A stretch of 16,085 bases of DNA, taken from the NCBI GenBank assembly GCA_946478915.1, contig CAMLER010000029.1, positions 1 to 16,085 on the forward strand. Direction: 5' to 3'. Origin of the DNA: an uncultured Chryseolinea sp. (GTDB lineage: Bacteria; Bacteroidota; Bacteroidia; Cytophagales; Cyclobacteriaceae). Every line of letters starts with the position of its first letter. Within the stretch, counting starts at the first letter, position 1. Shown one piece after another: positions 1 through 7,035 of the stretch. The notes under the pieces were generated by a model. That model did not search any database, was not told the origin of the DNA, and saw only the letters and a list, made by a program, of their open reading frames with translations. Position numbers and translations under genes: made by a program.

Positions 1-69
1 CCGTAATGAATGTCAATGTTTTAGAAAAACAAGCTTAATATAGCAGCCTGAAAAGACAATCAAGCTCCC

Positions 70-1158
70 ATGAAGTATACCGTATTGTTGATTGAGGACA
101 ATCAGGAAATGGCCGAAAATATTTGTAGTATATTAAAACTGGCTCATTACAATGTTCTGAGTGCCCCAAATGGCAAAGTCGGTGTAGAAATAGCCCAGCA
201 ACAACATCCGGATCTCATCCTGTGCGATGTCATGATGCCGGAACTCGATGGATACGGCGTGCTACATATCCTAAATAATGACCCGGAAACGGCCCACATC
301 CCCTTTATTTTTCTGACTGCCAAAGCAGATAAAAACGACTTGCGCATGGGGATGAATCTCGGCGCCGATGACTATATAACGAAACCATTTGAGGGACACG
401 ACCTTCTGAAGGTTGTCGAGATCCGGTTGAAGAAAAACGAATCGCTGAAAGCTAATGTGAAGAATGACCTTTACGACGTCAATACCTTTTTCAACAAGGC
501 CCGCGAAATGAAGGAATTTCAGAAGCTTTCAGAAAACCGGCCGACGCGTATTTTCAAGAAGAAGGAATTCGTTTTCATGGAGGGCCAGACTCCCTCCGAT
601 CTTTACTTTATCATCAGTGGCGAGGTCAAAACATATAAGGCAAACTACGACGGAAAAGAACTGATCACAGGAATCCATTCCGCCGGCGATTTTCTCGGAT
701 ATGTACCTTTGCTCGAAGAAAAGCAGCATAATGAGAGCGCAGAAGTTCTTGAAGAAGCGGAAATTTCCATTATCCCTAAACAGGATTTTCTCACCGTAAT
801 CTATTCGAGCAAGGATATCGCGCGAAAATTTATCAAGATGTTGTCTAACAATTTGATGGAGGCAGAAAACCGACTCCTCGACCTTGCATATCAATCGGTA
901 CGCCAACGGGTAGCCGGCGCCTTGCTAAAAATATATAACCAGCATAACGTCCCTAACAAAAAAGAAATTATTACGATCGCCCGCAAGGATATCTCCAACA
1001 TGATCGGTACAGCAACCGAGTCACTGAATCGGACTTTGGCTGATTTTAAAGATGAAGGGCTGATCGAGATTTCCGATGAGGGTATTAAGATTCGTGAAAA
1101 AGCCAAGCTGGAACATCTGGTTATGATTTTTGCCAATAAAATCGGGAAGATGCGCTAA
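70..1158 (+). CDS. Response regulator: receiver domain fused to CRP/FNR-type cNMP-fold and winged-helix DNA-binding domain
   Basis: This 362-residue cytoplasmic protein is a two-component output regulator. The receiver domain spans about residues 3-122, with the acidic pair E9/D10, the phospho-acceptor D53 in LILCDVMMP, T83 and K105 (ITKPF). A cNMP-binding jelly-roll fold follows at about 150-265 (FMEGQ, LYFIISGEV, GDFLGYVPLLEE), then a Crp-type helix-turn-helix at about 298-345 (RKDISNMIGTATESLNRTL). Where E. coli CRP has the cAMP-phosphate-binding Arg82-Ser83, this protein has E222-S223, so binding of cAMP is doubtful and phosphorylation at D53 is the likely input. The ATG at 70 puts the receiver at the usual distance from the N-terminus. 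It is the first gene before the polysaccharide genes on the same strand, but 327 bases separate it from the next one, so control of that locus is only an inference. Its cognate kinase is not in the window. Confidence 0.93.
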   Translation: MKYTVLLIEDNQEMAENICSILKLAHYNVLSAPNGKVGVEIAQQQHPDLILCDVMMPELDGYGVLHILNNDPETAHIPFIFLTAKADKNDLRMGMNLGADDYITKPFEGHDLLKVVEIRLKKNESLKANVKNDLYDVNTFFNKAREMKEFQKLSENRPTRIFKKKEFVFMEGQTPSDLYFIISGEVKTYKANYDGKELITGIHSAGDFLGYVPLLEEKQHNESAEVLEEAEISIIPKQDFLTVIYSSKDIARKFIKMLSNNLMEAENRLLDLAYQSVRQRVAGALLKIYNQHNVPNKKEIITIARKDISNMIGTATESLNRTLADFKDEGLIEISDEGIKIREKAKLEHLVMIFANKIGKMR

Positions 1159-1485
1159 CGCCCACATAGACCGGTCGGCAACGATTGAAATTGAGGATGT
1201 AAGTTTTTTTTCGAAAAGGAACATTTTGGGTTATAAATCTTATTTGAAATCTGTTGGTCAAAATTTTACTTTTTTCAGGGATCTGTCTCTGCTTGTCCTG
1301 ACCTCGGCATGAGGTAGGCGACGGATATCCTGTTCACTGTCAGGCAGTTCTAAAAACAAATTTCGGCGGCTTTTATTCCACCGCAACTTCATGAGAAAGA
1401 TTTTTAAAAGTGATGATCGCGGTCATCTCCAACTTGCATAGACACGCCTATTTTTATGACATGTTTGGCTTTAAAAAGAGTTTTT
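1159..1485. other. Intergenic region between regulator and first polysaccharide gene, with hairpins
   Basis: No credible gene lies here. A hairpin is visible at 1297-1318: CCT-G-ACCTC (1297-1305, G1300 bulged) pairs with GAGGTAGG (1311-1318) around a 5-nt loop. The same left arm, CCTGAC (1297-1302), can alternatively pair with GTCAGG at 1339-1344, so the two structures exclude each other. Neither is followed by a T-tract. A T8 run at about 1203-1210 has no stem just before it, so no clear terminator for the regulator gene was found. No full TTTG-N19-TAnnTTTG promoter was found, although the stretch is long enough to hold one for the downstream transferase. Confidence 0.45.
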
Positions 1486-2874
1486 ATGGAAGATAAATAT
1501 TATTCGCGCTTGATTAAGATGATGGTATTTATCCTTGATTTTTACCTCATTTCTCTTGCGTTTTCACTAACTAAAAAGCTGGGATTTTCAGCGGGTATTC
1601 CTGAGGGCCAGGAAACTTCTTTCTTCGTCATCTTCAGCCTTGTTTGGGTAATTGCCGGTTTTCTTAATGAGATTTACCGTATCAATAAATTCAGTTTGAT
1701 CAGGAGTATAAGCATTAGTTTGTTCGGTACGCTGCTGGTTCATTTCTGTTTGCTCAGCATCATCCTTTATACCACGAATTCATATCCTTTAAATGTTCAG
1801 TTTTTACCGTTTGTATATTTATTCACAGCGTCATTTTTCATTGGGTCTCGGATCGTCTACAAATTGACCTGGAAATATTTCGAATTCTCTGGTTTCGATC
1901 AGCGTTCAGTGATCATTATAGGTGCTACTCGTTCAGGAAGAGCACTTTATAACTTCTTTGTTGAACACGATTTTTCCAAGTATAATTTCAAGGGATTTTT
2001 TGACGACAATGTAGATCCGCTTATAGTGTCAAAAGAGTTGGTCAAAGGTAAGGTGAAAGACGTAGCAGACTTCTGTATAAAGCATAACATCGACGAGATA
2101 TATTTTGCGCTTCCTCCTGGAAATGATGCACTGTTGAAAGAGATCTCAAAATTTGCAGATGATAATTTCATCTATCTAAGGATAACTCCTGATCTGGGTG
2201 AGGCTGTAACGGACAAATACAATGTCTTCATGCTTGACTCTATCCCGGTGATTACAACGCGGAAAGAACCATTAGGGGTAGCGTTGAATGCGGGTTTGAA
2301 GAGATTATTTGATATTGTTTTCTCGCTTCTTGTCATTCTGTTAATATTCCCGATCATCGTACCAATAGTTGCGTTGGCAATCCGTTTGGACTCCCCTGGC
2401 CCGATCATTTTCAAACAGTTACGCCAGGGAAAGAAAAATAAACTGTTCGAATGCTATAAGTTCCGTACTATGTATGTGAACAATACTTCCGAGCGTCAGG
2501 CGACGAAGAACGATCCACGCGTAACCCGGGTAGGTCGTTTCCTAAGAAAGTCAAATCTTGACGAAGTTCCCCAGTTTGTAAATGTTTTGATGGGTAATAT
2601 GTCGGTGGTAGGTCCTCGTCCGCACATTAGCGCTCAGCAAGAACAGTATGCCAAAACTATTGAGAAATACAAGGTAAGACACTTCGTAACGCCTGGGATA
2701 ACAGGTTATGCACAGGTTAACGGTTATCGCGGTGAGACAAAAGAAATAGGCCTTATGGAAAAGCGCGTCGAGTATGATGTGAACTATATGGAAAACTGGA
2801 GCCTTTCTCTTGATATTAAGATCATTTTCCTCACGGTTTGGAATATGATCAGTGGTGAAAAAAGTGCATACTAA
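1486..2874 (+). CDS. Undecaprenyl-phosphate sugar-1-phosphate transferase (WcaJ/EpsE-type polyprenyl glycosylphosphotransferase)
   Basis: This integral membrane enzyme transfers a sugar-1-phosphate from a UDP-sugar to undecaprenyl phosphate and so starts assembly of a polysaccharide repeat unit. The N-terminal third holds about four hydrophobic membrane segments. A Rossmann-like region follows ([17 protein letters not shown], from about residue 142). After one more hydrophobic segment ([18 protein letters not shown], from about 272) comes the bacterial sugar transferase domain (PF02397) with [37 protein letters not shown] and [16 protein letters not shown]. Its length of 462 residues fits the five-segment WcaJ class. 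The ATG at 1486 is preferred because AAAAGAG lies just upstream and the protein then begins [11 protein letters not shown]; an in-frame ATG at 1456 would add ten residues without an obvious ribosome site. The sugar specificity cannot be read from the sequence. A strong terminator follows directly. Confidence 0.93.
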   Translation: MEDKYYSRLIKMMVFILDFYLISLAFSLTKKLGFSAGIPEGQETSFFVIFSLVWVIAGFLNEIYRINKFSLIRSISISLFGTLLVHFCLLSIILYTTNSYPLNVQFLPFVYLFTASFFIGSRIVYKLTWKYFEFSGFDQRSVIIIGATRSGRALYNFFVEHDFSKYNFKGFFDDNVDPLIVSKELVKGKVKDVADFCIKHNIDEIYFALPPGNDALLKEISKFADDNFIYLRITPDLGEAVTDKYNVFMLDSIPVITTRKEPLGVALNAGLKRLFDIVFSLLVILLIFPIIVPIVALAIRLDSPGPIIFKQLRQGKKNKLFECYKFRTMYVNNTSERQATKNDPRVTRVGRFLRKSNLDEVPQFVNVLMGNMSVVGPRPHISAQQEQYAKTIEKYKVRHFVTPGITGYAQVNGYRGETKEIGLMEKRVEYDVNYMENWSLSLDIKIIFLTVWNMISGEKSAY

Positions 2875-2903
2875 GTTTTAATCTCTTTACTTCTACTTCC
2901 ACT

Positions 2904-2947
2904 AACTCGTTCCGGCTTCCCTAAAAAGTTTGGAACGAGTTTTTTAT
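2904..2947 (+). terminator. Rho-independent terminator after the initiating transferase gene
   Basis: A perfect 10-bp stem, AACTCGTTCC (2904-2913) with GGAACGAGTT (2932-2941), surrounds an 18-nt loop and runs directly into a T-rich tract (TTTTTATT). It lies 30 bases after the transferase stop codon and ends only 39 bases before the next start codon on the same strand, so it either separates the two transcripts or limits read-through into the glycosyltransferase gene. Confidence 0.85.
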
Positions 2948-2986
2948 TGTCTTTCTCGGTAGAGGAAAACAAAAACAGTTGGAGAA

Positions 2987-3769
2987 ATGGTCAAAGAGAA
3001 TATTTTCACATTCCCGGTATCGCTTGGTTCCTACAAAAAATTCATAAACGAGGTGTTTTCGCTGGCTAAACGGAAATCGTCGTCGTACGTTTGTTTCGCG
3101 AATGTGCACATGACGATCGAAGCCTTCGAGGATGGCAATTTTAATGCCGTTCTAAAAAATGCGGATATAATTGCACCCGATGGGAAACCTCTTACACTTT
3201 TTCTCAAACAGTTTAAAAAAATTAATCAGGAGCGCGTCTGCGGAATGGACGTCTTTCCTGATCTTTTAGCAGAAGCTGCTGCACGGGGAAAATCTGTCTA
3301 CTTCTACGGCACAACTGATGCGGTACTGAAAAAAATATGTCAGCGAGCCCAGAGCGAACTACCAACACTTGACATACGGGGTTATTACGCTCCACCATTC
3401 AGGGCACTTACTGAGGATGAGGAATATCAGATTGTAAAGACCATTAATGATGCACACGCTGACTTAATCTTTATTGCGCTCGGTTGTCCGAAGCAGGAAA
3501 AGTGGATGTCCGACCACAGGGGAAAAATCTACGGATGTATGCTTGGTGTTGGCCAGGCATTTAATGTATATGCCGGCCTCGCTAAAAGGTCGCCTCTCTG
3601 GATGCAACGATTTTCGTTAGAATGGGCCTATCGCCTCTACCAGGAACCTCGAAGACTTTGGAAGCGCTACTTCTATACAAATACCTGCTTTCTGATCTTG
3701 ATTGTGCAATACTCGATACATATAGCAATTGAGGCATTCTCTGCGAGGTTTGCTCATAGGTTTCACTAA
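2987..3769 (+). CDS. WecG/TagA/CpsF family glycosyltransferase (GT26)
   Basis: This 260-residue enzyme belongs to the family that adds the second sugar (ManNAc or ManNAcA in WecG and TagA) to a polyprenyl-diphosphate-linked acceptor at the inner face of the membrane. The full family pattern is visible: N39 in CFANVHM, ADIIAPDGKP with D65 at the position of the proposed catalytic base of TagA, CGMDVFPDLL, VYFYGTTDAVL, IALGCPKQEKWM, GVGQAFNVYAG and the C-terminal RSPLWMQRFSLEWAYRLYQEP. A hydrophobic stretch near the end (FLILIVQYSIHIAIEAF) fits the membrane-attaching appendage of this family. The start is supported by GGAG just upstream of the ATG. Its place just after the initiating transferase suggests that it acts second on the same lipid-linked sugar. 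The donor sugar is not known. Confidence 0.93.
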   Translation: MVKENIFTFPVSLGSYKKFINEVFSLAKRKSSSYVCFANVHMTIEAFEDGNFNAVLKNADIIAPDGKPLTLFLKQFKKINQERVCGMDVFPDLLAEAAARGKSVYFYGTTDAVLKKICQRAQSELPTLDIRGYYAPPFRALTEDEEYQIVKTINDAHADLIFIALGCPKQEKWMSDHRGKIYGCMLGVGQAFNVYAGLAKRSPLWMQRFSLEWAYRLYQEPRRLWKRYFYTNTCFLILIVQYSIHIAIEAFSARFAHRFH

Positions 3770-4341
3770 GCATTACTTAAGATTAAGAAGGTAGAATGAT
3801 TGAAGCGAGAGCGCAGCGGTGGAATATACCTTACTGGTCCGGTGAATGTCGACTAAGCCCAACACCTAATTTTTTTGATGTCTTAAGAAATGCCGATAGG
3901 CTTTCTCAGCTAAGAACTTAGAGATTACAAAAAATTCGTTCTGGATCTGCGCCCCCCCGCACGATGACCAATGATTCCGATAGTCTCAACGCAAGCCCAC
4001 GAAAAGACCAGGTGAATTTCAGTTGTTTCGTAAATGAGAAAAAATGATTAATCCATTTTGAGCCAGCGAGACGATTAGAATAATCCTCTCTGTTATTCAT
4101 TACAACATAGAAAATCCTAAGAGGCCAGATGAGATGCTTAAAACAAGTAATAAGCTGGTGTTGCTGTGTGCTGCACAAGTCCAGGGGGGCGATATATCAC
4201 TACAGAATACGAAACCCTTTAAGTAAAATGCCCATCGTTCATAACATATTGTTCTCGAGGCTGCATGGTGCAGAAATCAATGTCCATGCCATGAATTGCT
4301 AACTCACTGATAGACTGCACAATCGGTATCAGCCCTTTTGC
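3770..4341. other. Gene-poor stretch between convergent polysaccharide genes
   Basis: This 572-base interval between two converging transcripts holds no ORF with a recognisable family. Visible items are a 41-codon ORF at 3796-3921, a 30-codon ORF at 4134-4226, a C7 run (3952-3958) and a G6 run (4184-4189). The runs form an 8-bp inverted repeat, CGCCCCCC (3950-3957) with GGGGGGCG (4184-4191), and a small dyad CTGCA-TGG-TGCAG lies at 4261-4273. No T-tailed hairpin ending either transcript was found. The stretch may be the remains of a decayed gene or small insertion, but no protein similarity was recognised. Confidence 0.4.
3796..3921 (+). CDS. Small ORF (41 aa) of unknown function, possibly a gene remnant
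   Basis: The ORF begins with ATG at 3796, preceded by AAGAAGG five bases upstream, and ends with TAG at 3921. The product starts MIEARAQRWNIPYWSGECRL, is basic and tryptophan-bearing, and shows no signal peptide or membrane segment. It follows the WecG-type gene by 26 bases on the same strand and could be translated from the same transcript. It matches no family I recognise. It could equally be the start of a decayed gene, because the sequence after the stop shows only short open stretches in all frames. Confidence 0.25.
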   Translation: MIEARAQRWNIPYWSGECRLSPTPNFFDVLRNADRLSQLRT

Positions 4342-5544
4342 TTACAACCGGTTCTTTGCCCAATTTGCAACGGTTTCCCCGATTGCTAGTGACGATGTAG
4401 CTGCCGGCGATGGTGCATTGCATACGTTTATCACTTGCTTGTCCTCCACGATTAAAAAATCGTCCAATAGGCCACCCGTGCGATCGCAGGCTTGCGCCCT
4501 AACCCCTGCTCCTCCAACGACCAGATCCTCTTCTCGGATTTCCGGTAACAACTTCTGCAATGCCTTCGTAAACGCTGGTTTAGAATAAGACCTATGCATC
4601 TCGCCCAAACCTGTCCGCCAGTACTTGGAAACAATTTTTCTGAATCCCGGCCACATTACCGTCTCGCTTAATTCAGAAAGATTAACATCAGATTTTTTAT
4701 ACCCCTCCCGTGCGAACGCTAATACGGCATTTGGACCGCATTCAACGCCACCCCCGACCATCGTCGTGAAATGAACACCAAGGAAAGGGAAATTGGGATC
4801 CGGCACAGGATAAATCAAAGTTTTTACAAGGTATTCCTTCTCCTTTTTCAGCTTATAATATTCGCCTCTGAACGGAATAATTTTCACATCCAGGTTCGGT
4901 GACGTAAGTCTCGCAATCTTATCCGAGTAGAGTCCGGCACAATTCACAATCAACTTCCCGGTGTATGTGGTTTTGGACGTAACAACGGTTACACTATTGC
5001 TATCCAGTTTAATGTCTTTTACTTTTTCATTCAGTCGCAGTTCACCACCCATATTTTGCAACACTTCAGCATACTTTTCCGCCACAACACGATAGTCCAC
5101 AATACCGGTTTGGGGAACGTGAATGCCAGCGATCCCAGCGACATGAGGTTCGTATTCTTTAAGTTCTTCGCCCTTAAGCATTCGAAGATTTTGTAGCCCG
5201 TTTTGTTGACCACGATCATAGATGTTTTTCAGCAACGGAAGCTCTTTTTCGTCAGTAGCAACGATGATCTTACCGCACAAGCTAAACGGCACATCATTCT
5301 GCCTGCAGAAATCCACGAGGAGGTTATATCCCCGTATACAATTTCTGGCTTTAAGGCTCCCAGGTTTATAATATATTCCTGAATGAATAACATTGCTGTT
5401 GTTACCGGTCTGATGGTTAGCAACGACAGGTTCCTTTTCAATGACGAGGACTTTCAGATTTCGATTTTCTTTTTTCAGCTGTAAGGCTGTGGCCAGACCT
5501 ACTGCGCCACCCCCAACAATAATTACGTCGTATTGCACGGACAA
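4342..5544 (-). CDS. lhgO: LhgO-like FAD-dependent oxidase (L-2-hydroxyglutarate oxidase family, DAO fold)
   Basis: This flavoprotein of about 400 residues is close in size to E. coli LhgO, which oxidises L-2-hydroxyglutarate to 2-oxoglutarate and passes electrons to the quinone pool. An FAD-binding GGGAVG motif lies at residues 11-16 (DVIIVGGGAVGLATALQL), followed by NHQTGNNSNVIHSGIYY, the glutamate-terminated strand VLVIEKE, a GKLIVNCAGLYSD segment and the C-terminal GGAGVRAQACDRTGG and APSPAATSSLAIGE. It is the last gene of the minus-strand sugar cassette, about 43 bases after the C-methyltransferase gene. The position suggests either a sugar-pathway oxidation or metabolic housekeeping caught in the locus; sequence alone cannot separate these. 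No in-frame ATG is available: translation must begin at TTG (5544) or at GTG (5538). The family call is firm; the substrate is open. Confidence 0.88.
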   Translation of the reverse strand: MSVQYDVIIVGGGAVGLATALQLKKENRNLKVLVIEKEPVVANHQTGNNSNVIHSGIYYKPGSLKARNCIRGYNLLVDFCRQNDVPFSLCGKIIVATDEKELPLLKNIYDRGQQNGLQNLRMLKGEELKEYEPHVAGIAGIHVPQTGIVDYRVVAEKYAEVLQNMGGELRLNEKVKDIKLDSNSVTVVTSKTTYTGKLIVNCAGLYSDKIARLTSPNLDVKIIPFRGEYYKLKKEKEYLVKTLIYPVPDPNFPFLGVHFTTMVGGGVECGPNAVLAFAREGYKKSDVNLSELSETVMWPGFRKIVSKYWRTGLGEMHRSYSKPAFTKALQKLLPEIREEDLVVGGAGVRAQACDRTGGLLDDFLIVEDKQVINVCNAPSPAATSSLAIGETVANWAKNRL

Positions 5545-5587
5545 TTTTTTTTGTGAAACTAGTTATAAAGACTGATAGATCAATGTA

Positions 5588-6844
5588 TTATGCAGCTTCA
5601 AGAGCATTTGATGCTTTTATAATTCTCATCTCCGGGATAAAGACAACAAACTCGCAGCCCCATTCTGCTGTGTAAGAAAGTTGTTGCACGATTTCTTCTT
5701 TAAGATTCCACGGAAAAATAATGATATAGTCAGGGCGGAACGACCGGATTTGCTCTTCAGAATAAACTGGAATGTGACTTCCCGGAAGGTACTTTCCCTG
5801 TTTAGAAGGTGCCGCATCGACAACAAACCGGATCAGATCATCGCCTTTTACACCAGCATAATTCAGCAGCGTGTTCCCTTTCGCCGCGGCGCCATAGCCA
5901 ATAACTTTCTTCGAGAGATGTTTCTTTTCCAAAAGGAATTCAAGCAAACTATACTTGATCCTATCCACTCGTCCTTGAAAATTTTGATAATATTCCATTT
6001 TAGTAATGCCCGCTTTCTCTTCTTTCCCAAGCATTTCTTCCACTCTCTTTGAAATGGGTTTGCTTGAGTCCTTCTTATGCTTGGCAAAGATCCGGAGTGA
6101 GCCGCCGTGCGTTGGCTGTTCTTCAACGTCAAACATTTCCAGGGCGTGTGATTCAAAAATCTTCTTCACCGTTGTAAAGGATAGATAAGAATAATGCTCG
6201 TGGTAGATCGTATCAAACTGACAGTCCTCTACAAGTCTCAACAGATGAGGAAATTCCATTGTGATCACCCCATTGCGTCGCAAAGCAACTTTCAATCCTT
6301 CAACAAAGTCCTCAATGTCGGGCACATGGGCCAGCACATTATTGCCGATTAATAGATTAGCTTTCTTTCTTCGATTGTCAAGTCGGTGCGCAAATTGACT
6401 TCCAAAGTATTCGGTTATGGTTGGTATTCCTTTCAAAATAGCGACGTTCGCCGTGTTTTTTGTTGGTTCAATTCCCAACACCGGGATACCCATATTCTTG
6501 AAATGCTGTAACAGATATCCGTCATTGGATGCAACCTCAACTACCAATGAGTCTTGGTTGTAGCCAAACCGTTGTACCATGCTTTCGGCATAACGGCGAG
6601 CATGCTCGACCCAACTCTTTGAGTAGGATGAAAAGTAAACATAATCGCTATTGAATATTTCGTGGGCCTTTTTGTATTCATCAACCTGCACAAGGAAGCA
6701 GTTGTCGCAGACAAAAATTGTTAAAGGATAATAATTCTCTCCTTCAGAGAGCTGAGTAGACGAAAGGAACGCGTTTGACGGCGGACAATTAACGAGCTCA
6801 ACGAATTTCGTGGTCAGTGGTTTTTTGCAGAAGCGGCAGTTCAT
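5588..6844 (-). CDS. SAM-dependent sugar C-methyltransferase (TylCIII/TcaB9 type)
   Basis: This 418-residue cytoplasmic enzyme has the three-part build of NDP-4-keto-deoxysugar C-3 methyltransferases. The N-terminal zinc-binding domain has C3, C6, C46 and C49. The central SAM domain has VVEVASNDGYLL at about 101-112 and IEPTKN. The catalytic region shows H173 (NVLAHVPD) and the YHEH block at 214-217, which correspond to the catalytic His and Tyr/Glu/His of TcaB9. The C-terminal Rossmann-like domain begins around VIGYGAAAKGNTLLNYAG. Members add a methyl group to C3 of a 4-keto-6-deoxy sugar nucleotide and so make branched sugars such as mycarose. With rfbF nearby, the likely substrate here is CDP-linked, which is inference. 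A candidate promoter with a palindrome lies just upstream, so the gene may have its own start site within the cassette. Confidence 0.92.
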   Translation of the reverse strand: MNCRFCKKPLTTKFVELVNCPPSNAFLSSTQLSEGENYYPLTIFVCDNCFLVQVDEYKKAHEIFNSDYVYFSSYSKSWVEHARRYAESMVQRFGYNQDSLVVEVASNDGYLLQHFKNMGIPVLGIEPTKNTANVAILKGIPTITEYFGSQFAHRLDNRRKKANLLIGNNVLAHVPDIEDFVEGLKVALRRNGVITMEFPHLLRLVEDCQFDTIYHEHYSYLSFTTVKKIFESHALEMFDVEEQPTHGGSLRIFAKHKKDSSKPISKRVEEMLGKEEKAGITKMEYYQNFQGRVDRIKYSLLEFLLEKKHLSKKVIGYGAAAKGNTLLNYAGVKGDDLIRFVVDAAPSKQGKYLPGSHIPVYSEEQIRSFRPDYIIIFPWNLKEEIVQQLSYTAEWGCEFVVFIPEMRIIKASNALEAA

Positions 6845-6881
6845 GAGGGTTTGGATAATGTGATTGAGGTCAGACGTGCAT

Positions 6882-6913
6882 CAAAGTTATGAGCCATTGA
6901 TGGCTCGCATAAA
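6882..6913 (-). promoter_or_regulatory. Candidate Bacteroidota promoter with palindrome in the spacer, upstream of the C-methyltransferase gene
   Basis: On the minus strand TAACTTTG (6889-6882) matches the Bacteroidota -7 consensus TAnnTTTG completely. About 19 bases upstream lies TTTATG (6913-6908), only a weak match to the -33 TTTG. Directly next to the -7 element is a perfect dyad, GAGCCAT-TG-ATGGCTC (6891-6906), which fills most of the spacer and could be a repressor or activator site. Transcription would start around 6875, about 30 bases before the ATG at 6844. The rest of the 191-base gap (6845-7035) shows no gene. Confidence 0.4.
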
Positions 6914-7035
6914 TGATGGTTGTCACTATTCAATGAGATTTTTTCACCATGACCAAGCAAATAATGACGCTATTACGCACCAGTCAGCCTGGTTAATTCA
7001 ATCCCATACTCAATTCTCATCAATCCGGAAATTGC

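Noticed and set aside
3..38. Short open frame at the left edge ending with TAA (…VLEKQA), a possible 3' end of an upstream gene such as the partner kinase.
   Set aside because: Only 11 codons are visible and two other frames are equally uninformative, so no gene can be supported.
3918..4178. Minus-strand ORF of 86 codons in the gene-poor stretch.
   Set aside because: No recognisable domain, signal or ribosome site, and a biased composition as expected by chance; it also overlaps the small plus-strand ORF.
3950..4191. 8-bp G/C inverted repeat that could mark the ends of a MITE-like element.
   Set aside because: No target-site duplication flanks it and similarity does not extend inward, so a mobile element is not supported.
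4134..4226. Plus-strand 30-codon ORF with AGAGG upstream.
   Set aside because: Too short, no family or neighbour support, and its hydrophobic part is only a few residues long.
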